Notes: generated from the sequence alone by a model not told the origin. Positions 10,123 through 20,028 are shown, counted from the stretch's first letter. The stretch is 36,434 nt of DNA from Paratrimastix pyriformis (GCA_027972325.1 JAPMOS010000187.1:22501-58934); one strand, 5' to 3'. Numbers and translations: made by a program.

Positions 10123-11359
10123 ATATTGGTAGCTTGTCGTACATTGTTTATCTTCCATGTAGCCTTCAGTGTTGAGTCATCAGCGAGATAGAATGCCATT
10201 TTACCATTATCAATTGAAGAAGGTTGAGTAGTTTCGAACGTAACAGAAATCATCTGTCTGATTTCCGCTACAGCAGTTTTAAGTGTTTCTATTTGAGCTT
10301 TTAATGACATGTTTTCATCAGTGAGTGAATCACAATGTGCCTTTAGTTTTTTCATCTCATTGAGCATCATGAAAGGCAAACGATCTTGTCGAATACCTTC
10401 AACAGCGCCATCCTTGTAATATACTAAATCAGGACATACATCAACACATTCTTCAGCTATTAGACCATAGCATTTGACCTTTTCTCATCAGCCTTGTAAT
10501 TGAAATTGACGGGACGTAACTTATATAAATATGACGTATCAGCCATATCCATTACGTTTTCCTTGTATCGAATTGAGGATGTAGGAACATGTATTTTTCC
10601 AGTAGTATCGATGTACATTTGCAGAGAATCACCAGTTGATTGAGCAGTAGCTAATATGACAGGTGAAGTCACACGAGTCTTACCAAAGTTAATCACATTA
10701 GCCCCTCCAACATTAAAAACAACTCCAAAGTTAGCGTTATTTGCATTAAAGTATGAACTTGTAGTATCACCAGAAATGTTAATAAGATTATTATTCGATG
10801 AGATATTAGTGGAAGAGCCACTATTAGCAGCGAGAGACTGAGCAGAAGTGGAAGTTACAGTAGTTGCGGTGATATTACCATTTGCATCACTATATAGATA
10901 TCCGGAGGTGTTGTTAGGTAGTTTTAAGCCACCATTCAGTGTTGCCATGCCACGTAGCCAAAGATTACCACTGTTTGCATTGCATGAGAGGTTCATGACA
11001 TTGTCACTATTTTCGAATATCATACCGCAGTTAGCATTGTTATATGCACGAAGTCGAAGTGCTTGACCAGAGAAATCATTTCCAACGCATGCAGTTGAAT
11101 TGTCAAATGAAGTGGTTGCAGACATGTAAGCGCCCCAGGCGTTATCAACAGTTCCATTGAAACCAATTCTAAGCCCGAGATTTGCGGAAGAAGCAGGTGA
11201 ACTGATTTTAGGGCTTGCCAAATTTCCACCAGCCGTCAGCAGTCCACGAGTCCAGAAAGTACCAGTGTTAGCATTTGCAGAGAAGTTGCATACATTGTTT
11301 GAGTTTTCGAAGATTATTCCAGTTGAAGAACTGTCATAGACACGGAATCGAATTGCATT

Positions 11360-11370
11360 GTTCATATCAA
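11360..11370. repeat. Target-site duplication, 5' copy (gttcatatcaa)
   Basis: Identical to 15593-15603. The unfilled site occurs once at 34883-34893 in copy 2, which proves the insertion and its borders. Confidence 0.95.
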
Positions 11371-11371
11371 G

Positions 11372-12493
11372 ATGTTGGAGAAGTCTGAGGTTCCTGAGGA
11401 GCTGAAACTCAGCTCGGTCTATATGGCAACCAAATCGCAGACGGAGCATCCGGGGGATCCGGCCGGCAGAAGGCCTATAACTTTAATACAGGTTTTTTTG
11501 AAAGGACTGCAGGTAGTGATTGCCTCGAGATTTCAAGACTGGTGCGTTGAAAAAGGGGTATTCGGGGCGGAGCAGTTTGGTTTCCTGAGGGATCGGAGGA
11601 TTGAGACGCCTATTGCCGAGATTTTGGGGGTGTTGACGGACTCGAAGATTATGGGAGGTAAGGAGTTCCACATGTGCGCGCTAGATATAAGAAAGGCCTA
11701 TGATACAGTTGACATGGAGGCGCTCAGGAGGGGGTTGAGAAGGATGGGGGTGGAAGAGGAATTTGTCAGGTATGTGGACAGCTTGTATGAGGGGAGAAAG
11801 GCGCGGGTGATCACGGGGTACGGGTTGACGGATAGCTATGACATTGAGAGAGGAATTAGTCAAGGGGACCCGTTGTCCTGCCTGCTGTTTATCTCCTTCA
11901 TGGAGGGAGTCTTGGCGGAGGTGAGACGACAGGAGGGGGGCTATATTCTGGATAGCGGCAGGAAGGTAAAGGTGTTGGCATTTGCGGACGACATTATGTT
12001 GGTGACGAGAACAAGGGAACAGATGGTCCGTTTGGTGAATACGGTAAGGCGGAAAGTGGAAGAGGCTGGTATGGAGCTGTCGTGGAGCAAGTGTGACTAC
12101 CTGTGTGGCGGGGTGAAGGGGAAGACGGACTTGGATCTGGGAGAGGGTCGAAAGATCAGAGTGCAGCAAAAGGGTGGAGCAATTCGGTATCTTGGGATAT
12201 GGATAGATGAGGAGATGAACATGAAGGTCAACACGGAGAAGGTGATCCAGAAAATGTGTGGGCGACTGCACAGGCTCATGGACAAGAAGGTCCCTCCGAG
12301 GTTGATGGTGCAAATGATTAATGAGTGTGTCTCGACTTGCCTACAATACACGGCGAGGCAGTGCCCAATGCCGACAAGGGACTTGGAAACACTGAAGCAG
12401 AGATATGCGAGGGTGTTCAGGGAAATCGGAGGTTGTATTGGGAAATGCGACCCGGCAGAGGTGCTGTTCTTTCCGGAGGAGGAAGGGGGCTGA
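11372..12493 (+). pseudogene. LINE reverse transcriptase domain
   Basis: A 373-residue open stretch covers most of a reverse transcriptase. Visible blocks in order: 'RPITLIQVFLK' (region 2), 'ALDIRKAYDTVD' with the first catalytic Asp (block A), 'GISQGDPLS' (block B), 'VLAFADDIMLV' with the catalytic Asp pair (block C) and 'IRYLGIWID' (block E, the primer grip region). Fingers and thumb follow in the usual spacing for a LINE. The frame runs open from the 5' border, so the first Met is simply the first in a truncated copy. A frameshift near 12490 separates it from the connector. Confidence 0.9.
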
Positions 12494-13330
12494 AGGACCC
12501 GATTGATGTCCATGATATGATGGTGATGACACAAATTCTGGGGAGGATGGCGGACGAGCAGGGGTGTGGAGTGGTGCTGAGGGAGGAGATCGTGCTGCTG
12601 CAGAAATTGTGGACGACGCGTGAGCCGCTGTTGGATGATGCAGGGAAGTGGGTGAAGATGCACGGGCAGGAGAAGATGCCGGGGTGGTGATTGGGGCGTT
12701 GCAGGTGATGCACAGGAGAGACATGGCGATCCTGAGGGACGGTGAGAAACTGAAGGAGGAAGTGAAGTACGGCATGCCGACGACACTGGAAGAGATGGCG
12801 GAGCCCTGCAAGATAACAAAGAAGCACAGACAGACCCTCATGAAAAGGAAGATTCGGAGTGTGGCGGACCTCATCATAGGGGGAAGATTTCATTGGAAAG
12901 GGGTGATGCCGCAGTATGTGGAGACGATCAAAAAGCGGGTGTGTCTGTATGGTAACAGGGTGAGTCCGGACTATCTGCAATTGGCGAGGCGGATTCGGGA
13001 GGAGGAGTCGGCGGAGGAGGGGCGGAAAAGGCGGAGAGTGGAGAAGGAAAAGAGCAATGCAGATAAGGGGAATGAAGGAAGGAGTGAGGGGAGTCGGGGG
13101 TTGGGGCGGTCGGGGGGAAGCGAAACCAAGAGTCAAGAGGCAAGCAAAGTTGCAGTGCGTCGGGGGGAAAGGTGGCAGTGGAAATGGGAGGGAAAGGGGA
13201 GGGGAAAAGAAGGAAGGATGCAGGAAGAAGAAGAGCGGAAGGGCAGGTGGAGGGGAGGGGGAACAAGATGGGGAGGGCGAGGGCTGGTGAGTGGGACGAG
13301 GTATTGTGGAAAAGGCGGGAGGAGTTGATG
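12494..13330 (+). pseudogene. LINE connector between reverse transcriptase and RNase H
   Basis: Two overlapping plus-strand frames carry the region after the thumb. The first (to 12690) contains 'DPIDVHDMMVMTQILGRMADEQG'-like helical sequence. The second (12648-13328) has 'RKIRSVADLIIGGRFHW', resembling the thumb-to-RNase H connector of I-type elements, and then a low-complexity Arg/Glu/Gly-rich run from about 13020 to 13320. That charged run may be a spacer or nucleic-acid-binding linker. Frame changes near 12490 and 12690 break the reading frame. Confidence 0.6.
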
Positions 13331-13353
13331 AGAAGTAAGAGGCGGAATGGAGG

Positions 13354-13800
13354 TTGTTTTATACTGATGGGAGTGCGACAAGAAGCCGGAAGGAAAGACG
13401 GGCGGCGTTCGCGGTGATTGAGAGATTAAAAAATGGGGCGCTGGCGGTGAGAGCGGGGAGGAGGTGTTCGGGTCGGGGCAGACTAACAATGAAGCGGAGT
13501 TGGAGGCTATTCTGGAGGCTATTCGGATTGGACAGGATGCGAATGTGGAAGTGAGAACGGACAGTAAAGTGGCAAAGGGGTGGGTTGAGGGACTGATAAA
13601 GGGTTGGTGGAAACCAACGGATCTGATAGAATCGAAGGCGGAGGGACTGCTGCGGAGGGGGCAGCGGATTGTGAAGGAGCATCGTGGAGAGATACGACTG
13701 GTCTGGGTTAAGGGACATCAGGAAACTAGTGCGTCGCTGGATGCGGAGGGGAACAGATTGGCAGACAAGATTGCGGGACGGAGCATAAAGATGGAGCCGA
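13354..13800 (+). pseudogene. LINE RNase H domain
   Basis: All four RNase H positions can be seen, in two frames. The first, 'FYTDGSATRS', carries the first Asp and lies in the frame starting at 13354. The rest is in the frame from 13464: 'NNEAELEAI' (Glu), 'VRTDSKVAKGW' (Asp) and 'VWVKGHQE...AEGNRLADKIAG' (His and last Asp). A frameshift lies between the first and second motifs. The domain would remove the RNA from the cDNA hybrid after target-primed synthesis. Confidence 0.85.
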
Positions 13801-15395
13801 GCGTGGTGCCCGAAGAGAAAGGATGGGGATTCAAGCTGGTGCGGAGAAGTGACGGGAAGGAGGTGGAGACAGACTTCAGAGAGGTGATGAAGGAATGGGG
13901 GAGGAAAAGTCGAATGTGGAGGGCGGCTCGTAAAAAGAAAAACGAGATTGTGTTGATTAATGCAGAGAGTCGCAACGGAGGGATCAACGTGCAAACGATG
14001 AGGTGTGAGATGTCAGGGAAGCTGGCGATGATGGCAATCCTGCAGCGGTATATCACGGCCAACATCCGGTTCTACATCAACGGGGAGGGGGATGGGAAGT
14101 GTTGGTGTGGGGTGAGGGACCACATGAACCACTTGGTGTTTGAGTGCCCAGGGATGGCGGGATGTGTGGGGGAGAGATGGAAAGGGGCGGATGCAGTGAA
14201 GCTAATTGAGTGGTTGGACAAGGCGGAGGGAGCTGAAGACCCGGACCAGTTGCTCGAGGAGAAGTGGGTGGAGCCGATGGGCGAGTGTGTGAAGATAAGG
14301 GGCAGGCAGATCACGAAGGTGAGGCTATGGCAATTGATGGAGAGGTCCCGGGGGAGATGGTTTCGGGCGAGAACATGGGACAGTTTTTGGGAAAGGTTCT
14401 CGACAGAGGTGGCTGAGATGTGTGACCGATATGAGGAAGGGAAAAGCACGACAGTAAAGGAGGGGCGGACGCATATGAGTACGCTGAGGAACCAATGGAC
14501 GACTCCCCACACTATATCTTCGTTGCTGAGGCAGGCGGGAAGCCTAACGGTGATGGCGTTTTCGCACCCAGGGAATGCGGATCTCAGTTTCCCAGAGTAT
14601 AGAACGCCGAGTAAGGAAGACTGGTTCCTGGGAGGTTCGGTGGATGGGTACGGGCTATTTAAGGAGAATCGGGACTTGTTGATTTATGCGAATCCGGAAT
14701 ATAACCCCCAGGAGGAGATGGATCGGTTTTTCCGAGCAATTGGAGAGTGGGCGGAGAGCCCGATTGGTAGAGGAGGGAAAAGAGCGTTTAGATGCATTGT
14801 TATTGTGCCGTACGGGGAAGGGAAAGCGAACAGAATCCAGCCGGGGAGTGAGCCGAAGCACGGTGTGAGCTTGGCGATCAAGGGGGACATTCAGATGCGT
14901 GAGCTTTTCATCATCCAGGAGGGTGGTTTTGCCTTTTGGGAGCCGAGTTTCTGGCGCACCGGGAGGAAAGTGGTGGGGAAGGCGCGGTTTGATGTGGGGA
15001 TTCTGATGTTTGAGAATGGGCGGGCTAGGGAGAGATTCCCGATGGACCCAGCCCCGTTGTGGGCTTTGGAGGCGATGTTGAGGAAGGAGGCCGGGAGTTG
15101 CATGGTGCAGGTAAACTATGAGGGCCGCCCGAGAGATGGGGAAGCGCTTTACAACTGGAGGGGGATATCGGAGGCGGTGGTGACGAAGGTGATGAGGAGG
15201 TTGAGAGCGAAGTGCGGTGTTAAGATGGAATACGCGAATGCATGTAGACTGGCAGCGGAAATGGGAATTGTGGATGAAGACACTCAAAAGGAGGTGGGAA
15301 GCGAGCTGGCAGGAATCAGGAAAACGATGCTCATAGCGATTCAGCAAAGGAAGAAGTGCGAAAAATTTGAGGCAGGAATGAAAGAAGAGCTGTAG
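13801..15395 (+). CDS. LINE C-terminal region: zinc-like motif and unusual domain
   Basis: The frame that begins at 13464 runs open to the stop at 15393-15395. After RNase H comes 'CWCGVRDHMNHLVFECP' (about 14100-14150), a C-x-C-x6-H-x2-H-x4-C arrangement like the CCHC-type ends of I/R1-group LINEs. Nearly 300 further residues follow (about 14480-15395), which is more than most LINEs carry there. This part has 'LLIYANPEYNPQEEM', a helix, 'RCIVIVPYGEG' and 'FAFWEPSFWRTGRKVVGKARFDVGILMF'. The order NP-x-Y, helix, beta strand ending VP resembles N6-adenine methyltransferases of the Dam/PCIF1 kind, with Glu in place of the second Pro. I do not claim activity. Confidence 0.55.
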
Positions 15396-15558
15396 TCCGG
15401 AAGTCGGCGGAGACCGCCCCTGGAGGGACGGTAGCCGACCCATGAACTCCCTGGGGTGCTCTTTCTGCAGGACTTGTCCTGCGGGAAGGCGGCCCGGGGG
15501 GGATCATGTCACCCGCGGGCTTCGGCCCGATTCCGGACTCGGCGCAAGCCGGGAAGTA

Positions 15559-15559
<1 letters not shown>
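15396..15559 (+). other. LINE 3' untranslated region with three hairpins
   Basis: Three short perfect hairpins lie between the stop codon and the (AC)n tail. They are ggcgg-aga-ccgcc at 15406-15418, gcagga-cttg-tcctgc at 15467-15482 and cgggc-ttcg-gcccg at 15516-15529. The last has a UUCG tetraloop in the RNA. In several LINEs a 3' stem-loop is recognised by the reverse transcriptase, so this is the natural candidate for that role. Confidence 0.7.

Positions 15560-15592
<33 letters not shown>
15560..15592 (+). repeat. (AC)n tail of the LINE
   Basis: About 16 units of AC end directly at the 3' target duplication. A dinucleotide tail instead of poly(A) is a feature of the element family. Confidence 0.9.
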
Positions 15593-15595
<3 letters not shown>

Positions 15596-15603
15596 CATAT
15601 CAA
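15593..15603. repeat. Target-site duplication, 3' copy (gttcatatcaa)
   Basis: Identical to 11360-11370; see the LINE entry. Confidence 0.95.
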
Positions 15604-17337
15604 AGCCGGCGCATGCAGAACCAGTACCAGAGAAGTCAGCATTTGCACCAGAGCTTGCTTGATAAATGCCCCAGTTTGTGTTACCATAAGGATACATTGA
15701 TATTTTGAGAGAGCCAGTGTTTGAGCCAATAAATGGACATTCAAATGGAAATGCAGTCTTAACTTTATTGGAATATATAGAAAGCATGTCAGTTGCGCCA
15801 ATAGTGAATGTATGATTTGGAGAAGTGTCATTAGCATTGTAATCACTATTGTATTTGATGTTGCCTTTTGACTTAATAGTGAAGGTAGTGTTATCAGCAT
15901 TTTCGAATGTGGTGTCAGTGGAATTTACTGTGAAGTTACCTATTTTGAGAGAAGTATTAAGAGGAATTATGTTGTCAACAGCTATTGGATTGTTTATGAT
16001 TAAGTTGCCACCAGTAGTTGTTATTGAATTAGCCGTTACAGCGAGTGGAAAAGCACCAGTTACAACATATCCAGATGAGTCAGTTCCGAGGATTGGAGCA
16101 TCTGTTATTGTAGTCTTTAGAGTTCCAGTGCATAGAACAGCACCAGAAGTGATAGAATTGCATGAGATAGCAGCAGGAACACTCAATGTTGCACCAGTAG
16201 GAGCCACTTTATCAGCTACCACAGTAGCACAGTATATTTTGCTATTAGCATCACGTTGCACAATTGTTGAAGGCGCATTAGGAATAGATAAAGAGGCTAT
16301 TTTTGCATCAGTCACAGCTCCATCAACGATATCAGTCGATATGATTTTAGATACAGCCAATTCACCAGTTGCAGTGGAATGAACTATATTAGCAGAAGCC
16401 ATTGTAGGAATGATAATTTTTCCAGCATCATTCACTTGGAACAATGTAGAGGCGCCATTGTTTGTAGTTACAGTGAAGTTTTTGCCCGTTTCATTATTGT
16501 CATTATCAATATCAATGTTTACATTACCATTTGATTGAATGTCTAAGTTTCCAGAAGTCACTGATTTGACAGAGTTTGCTAATACAGTGTTTGCAGAGAG
16601 ATTGTTTACTTTAGTGACACCACTTGCATTTCTAAGAACAATAGTGGAGGCAGAACTTGCATCAGTAGCAGTTGTAGCAGAGTTAGCTATTTTTCCAGCG
16701 GTGCTAATAGTGTTAAGTTTAGAATCATTAATTGTGCCATCAGTAATATCAGAATTTATCAAAGTTGATGATGACATATTTCCAGAGGCGTCACAATGAA
16801 CCAATCCAGCGGTGGTAAAAGAGGTGATTTGTGCATTAGTTGCGGTGATTTTTTCCAGAAGCCAGAAGAACATTATTAACTGAAGTGCCATTACCGGCAG
16901 ACATTTCTGTGATGGTATTGTATTTAGCAGTGGTTGATTCATTTGCAGTTGAATTCTTCCAGCATTGTGTGGAAGCGTCATAAAGTAGTGTTTGTTTATC
17001 GACAAGTCCAGTTGACACATCCACATTAGACAGTTGTCCAATTGACATGTCAGGAATAGGAGCAGAAGGCAAAATGACATCACTATTGAATTTGACAAGT
17101 CCATTAAACGTAGTTTCACCATTGACTGTATGAGTGCCGCCATTGATTGTAAGATTGTTTCCTAACACTGTTTCTCCATCAATAGTTACATCTTTCTTTA
17201 ATACAGCATCACATCTAAGTTCAAGAGGATTTTCGTTCTGAGTTTCGACAGCTACTCTATCGTAACCAAAAGTGTTAGCGAGAGAGATTCTGTCAGTAAA
17301 GATGACTTTCTTTTGTGGTTCCATCTATATAACCGCA

Positions 17338-17349
17338 ATAGAAAAATAC
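17338..17349 (-). promoter_or_regulatory. Candidate TATTTTTCTAT promoter box upstream of the fibre gene
   Basis: Read on the minus strand the box is gtatttttctat, about 14 bases before the fibre start. Very similar boxes precede the ATPase, capsid and 22663 genes, so it is a candidate element-specific promoter. Confidence 0.35.
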
Positions 17350-17388
17350 AAAAACATGAAAAGATTAAGGTGTTGATTGACGATAAGT

Positions 17389-17859
17389 TTATAGCTTAGA
17401 GAGGATGTAAGGACGAATCATGTCACCGCCAATTACAGAGCAAATTACACCTACATAACGATTGAGCAGACTCACATCAAGTTTTGAACCGAATGCAAAA
17501 CGAAGAGCCAGATACACAGCCATTGACATGCCACCATCAACGAGAGCATTCTTTAGCATGGTTGAGTCGAATGATAATCCAGCCATCAGGTCTCTTCCAT
17601 CGAGGAGATTTTGTAGAATAGGAGCCACAATTGTAAGTCCACCAGCTCCAGCCAGCCCGACATTTAGATAGTCAGCATAATCACTCCGCAGTGACAGAGT
17701 TTTAGTGATAAGCCAATACAATGAGACACCACTGATTGATTTGATGGTGATGTCTTTTAGGTCAATTGCAGATTTACTGTCAGATGTAGCCATGGATGAT
17801 TTAATACTATTCATGGATAAAAAAATTAGGGACAAATAAGAATTAGGAGAAGAAGACAT
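17389..17859 (-). CDS. Small membrane protein of the element
   Basis: A frame of up to 156 residues; internal Met codons at about residues 17 and 23 are also plausible starts because the first 20 residues are Ser-rich and atypical. The protein has a hydrophobic, Gly/Ala-rich centre ('VGLAGAGGLTIVAPIL') and a second hydrophobic stretch ('GGMSMAVYLALRFAFG') and ends in 'VICSVIGGDMIRPYIL', so two or three membrane segments are likely. I recognise no family. It lies between the fibre and acidic-protein genes on the same strand, in the block of presumed late genes, so a virion membrane or inner-layer role is possible. Confidence 0.6.
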   Translation of the reverse strand: MSSSPNSYLSLIFLSMNSIKSSMATSDSKSAIDLKDITIKSISGVSLYWLITKTLSLRSDYADYLNVGLAGAGGLTIVAPILQNLLDGRDLMAGLSFDSTMLKNALVDGGMSMAVYLALRFAFGSKLDVSLLNRYVGVICSVIGGDMIRPYILSKL

Positions 17860-17871
17860 ACTTAGTGGTGA

Positions 17872-18870
17872 TTAGAAGAAGACATCCGATTCCGATGTAG
17901 CCGAACGTGGTAATACAGTTTGCGACACGGGTGAGTTTTTTTGGACAGTGTCGAGGGTTTCTTTTGCTTTAACGACAACAGACTTAGCGGCTTTCATATT
18001 AGAACTGACTTGTCCGAGTAAGTTTCCACCGAGAATCATCATCAATTGATACTTAGGTTGCATCATCTTAGACTTTAATAAGCCTTCCATATCACCATTC
18101 TTAATCATTTCATCGAGGCATTTTTGAATCTCCTCTTGAGAACATTCCAATGAGTCACGATAACCATGAAGATATTTAGGCATTATCTTTTCAGTTATAT
18201 CCGCAGTCTTAAGCAGCATCTCAGTTACATGTTTGCTACTGTGAAAGGATTCATCCATTTTAGCATCGACAACTTTAAAGAGGTCAATTTTGAATTGCAT
18301 CAGCTCATCATCAGACATTGCAGCGAAGAATGCCACATTGTATTTTTCTTGGTCCATACCGAGTTGGTTAGTCAGTACGAGCAGCTCATTGATGTCGTTT
18401 TCACGTTTGAGTGAAATCTTTGCCTTCTTAGGTTTCTTTGGAGGCTTAGGGAAATGAATTGCACGAGGTGCTCTTGGACGAGCTTTGAGTGCTTGTTTTG
18501 CTTGTTCCTGTTGTTGTTCGAATTCTTCTACAGCCTGTTGCATGAGTTTTTGTTCAGTTTCAACTTGTTCTTTTGTCTTAAACACAATTTTACCATCAGG
18601 TATTTCATTGTGTAGTTGGTCTTTACGGAGAAGGAAGTCCATATTATCAATCAGTTCATCCGACGATTTTTCTTTAGGCTCTTCTTTAGACTCATCTTTT
18701 GAGTCATCATCAGACTCCTCAGTATCAGTATTTGATTCAACTGAGGCATCATCATTGACACTTTGAGAATCTTCACTATTTTCATCATCTCCATAAGGTA
18801 TAGATATTTCACTCGACGAAGAGACAAAAGACTGTAAATCCTCATCAGATTCAGATACACTGTCAGACAT
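17872..18870 (-). CDS. Acidic N-terminal, helical C-terminal protein of unknown function
   Basis: The frame encodes 332 residues and looks whole. Residues 1 to about 75 are almost only Ser, Asp and Glu, with some Lys after that, and are surely disordered. A Lys/Pro-rich hinge ('FPKPPKKPKKAK') lies near residue 150. The last 180 residues are mainly helical and contain 'LLKSKMMQPKYQLMMILGGNLL'-like sequence, ending in a short basic and Ser/Thr-rich tail. The layout recalls virion core or scaffold proteins, but I see no family match. It is divergent from the packaging ATPase gene, with 66 bases between the starts. Confidence 0.65.
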   Translation of the reverse strand: MSDSVSESDEDLQSFVSSSSEISIPYGDDENSEDSQSVNDDASVESNTDTEESDDDSKDESKEEPKEKSSDELIDNMDFLLRKDQLHNEIPDGKIVFKTKEQVETEQKLMQQAVEEFEQQQEQAKQALKARPRAPRAIHFPKPPKKPKKAKISLKRENDINELLVLTNQLGMDQEKYNVAFFAAMSDDELMQFKIDLFKVVDAKMDESFHSSKHVTEMLLKTADITEKIMPKYLHGYRDSLECSQEEIQKCLDEMIKNGDMEGLLKSKMMQPKYQLMMILGGNLLGQVSSNMKAAKSVVVKAKETLDTVQKNSPVSQTVLPRSATSESDVFF

Positions 18871-18899
18871 ATTAGTTAACTAATACAGTTCACACACAA

Positions 18900-18912
18900 A
18901 ATATTTTTTCTA
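18900..18912 (+). promoter_or_regulatory. Candidate TATTTTTTCTA promoter box of the ATPase gene
   Basis: aatattttttcta lies about 25 bases before the ATPase start in the short divergent intergenic region. It resembles boxes near 17338 (reverse strand), 20079 and 22630. Confidence 0.35.
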
Positions 18913-18936
18913 TATAGATTATAGTTACAATTCAAA

Positions 18937-20010
18937 ATGTCGTCTGACTCAGTTAAGGCAAAGAATGGTGAAACCATTCATTCGAATGTCCATAAGGATA
19001 TGGACATTACAGTATATAAGTGTCCTGAGTGTGGAAAAGAATATAAGAGTGAGAAGTGGCTTAAGAAGCATAAATGTGCTCCACCAAAAGAAAAGAAAGA
19101 GAAGGTTTCTAAGGAGAAGAAGGAGAAGAAGGAGAAGAAAGTGAAAGTGGAAGATGAAGGACAAAAAGTTGAAGAAGATGAGCAAATTGAGCAGAAGCAA
19201 GTTGTCTTTATTCCACCTGAAGTAAAAGAAGATGATGCAAGCATTGTCAAGGTAGGTAATGTCAAAATGCCTAAGTTCAGTTCATTAGAGATTGTAGATA
19301 GGTTCAAAAACAAGAAAGAGCCTTTTATTTCACTACATTATGGTATGAAAGAGAGTGGTAAAACGACATCAGTTCTCTCCATTATAAAGCAGATACGAAG
19401 TGAGATCGACAAGATCTACCTATTTACAGTTGCACAAGACAATAAAGACAGATATCAGAAAGAGTTAGGGAACATTCCAGATGACAGATGCTTTGGAGGC
19501 TTTGACGACGAGGAGACACCATTATTCATTGAGAAGCTCATCAAGTTCCAAGAGAAGACAAAAGGCAAGAAGTCAGTCTTATTGATATTTGACGATATCT
19601 TAGATGGCAACAACAAGTTACACCAAAGTAATATTTTAGGCAGTCTGTTTTGCAATCACAGAAGATACAACATCTCAGTCATTCTGACGACACAAATACC
19701 AACAGGTATATCACCAAGAACAAGGCAGAACACCAATTACTGTTTCGTCCATTACACCAAGAATGACTCAGTGAAAGACATGATATACCATGATTATATG
19801 TCGTGTATGAAGAAGGCAGATTTCTTAGAACTATTCGAGAAAGTGACAGCAGACCACAACATTTTGGTGATCAAGCCTTTGTTACATGACAATTACCTTA
19901 ACCTTTACAATGCCTTTTGGGATACCTCCAAAACTCAAGAAGATTACAGATCCAAGGTGAAAAAGGCAGAAGAGCGATGCACGCAGAGGTGCGCGCATCC
20001 GAATGAATAG
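18937..20010 (+). CDS. A32-type (FtsK/HerA) genome-packaging ATPase
   Basis: The frame encodes 357 residues and looks whole. Residues 29-47 form a C2H2 zinc finger (C-x2-C-x12-H-x-C type), followed by a Lys/Glu-rich spacer to about residue 85. The ATPase core has Walker A 'GMKESGKT' (near residue 136), Walker B 'VLLIFDDIL' (near 214-222) and 'ILTTQIPTGISPRTRQN', the sensor/arginine segment typical of the poxvirus A32 and Polinton packaging ATPases. It would pump DNA into the capsid. It precedes the capsid gene, as often in these viruses. The last dozen residues, including the stop, fall in a double-hairpin element (19977-20028), so the natural C-terminus may have differed. Confidence 0.9.
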   Translation: MSSDSVKAKNGETIHSNVHKDMDITVYKCPECGKEYKSEKWLKKHKCAPPKEKKEKVSKEKKEKKEKKVKVEDEGQKVEEDEQIEQKQVVFIPPEVKEDDASIVKVGNVKMPKFSSLEIVDRFKNKKEPFISLHYGMKESGKTTSVLSIIKQIRSEIDKIYLFTVAQDNKDRYQKELGNIPDDRCFGGFDDEETPLFIEKLIKFQEKTKGKKSVLLIFDDILDGNNKLHQSNILGSLFCNHRRYNISVILTTQIPTGISPRTRQNTNYCFVHYTKNDSVKDMIYHDYMSCMKKADFLELFEKVTADHNILVIKPLLHDNYLNLYNAFWDTSKTQEDYRSKVKKAEERCTQRCAHPNE

Positions 20011-20028
20011 TTAAACTATTCATTGCAT
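19977..20028. repeat. Double-hairpin mini-element, copy A
   Basis: Two adjacent stem-loops in 52 bases. The first is an imperfect GC-rich stem (gatgcacgc ... gcgcgcatc). The second is a perfect 10-bp stem, aatgaatagt-taa-actattcatt. A related copy is at 28857-28906, where the second stem has aatgaatggt and accattcatt, a base-pair-preserving change. It covers the end of the ATPase gene and could act as a terminator. Confidence 0.75.

Larger units (their letters stand above)
11371..15592 (+). mobile_element. 5'-truncated non-LTR retrotransposon (LINE) with RNase H
   Basis: A 4222-bp G-rich insertion in the fibre gene, flanked by an 11-bp duplication and ending in an (AC)n tail (15560-15592), as expected of target-primed reverse transcription. 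It has no LTRs. The content is reverse transcriptase, a connector, RNase H, a C-x-C...H...C motif and a long C-terminal domain. The endonuclease and any ORF1 are missing from the 5' end. The coding region is shifted in frame at least three times (about 12490, 12690 and between 13330 and 13470), so it is dead. An LTR-free element with RNase H places it near the I/R1/Ingi group of LINEs. The perfect target duplication suggests a recent event. Confidence 0.9.
10119..17324 (-). pseudogene. Fibre protein with S74 endosialidase-type chaperone tail, split by a LINE
   Basis: A long minus-strand gene for a trimeric-fibre-like protein. The N-terminal region (from 17324) and the body are rich in Asn, Thr, Ser, Gly and Val and show repeated short beta motifs such as 'VDGAVTDAKI', 'TDGTINDSKL' and 'DASGNMSSST', as in phage tail fibres. 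Near the C-terminus (about 10500-10580) is 'SIRYKENV' with 'LYKLRPVNFNYK', the hallmark of peptidase S74, the intramolecular chaperone of endosialidase, which cuts itself off after trimerisation. A coiled-coil tail follows (about 10200-10379). The gene is interrupted by the LINE at 11371-15592 and has about two or three further breaks, so this copy is dead. It would act as a host-attachment fibre. The candidate promoter lies just upstream of 17324. Confidence 0.8.

Noticed and set aside
11371-15592. DIRS-type or LTR retroelement
   Set aside because: There are no terminal repeats and no tyrosine recombinase; the target duplication and (AC)n tail fit a LINE.
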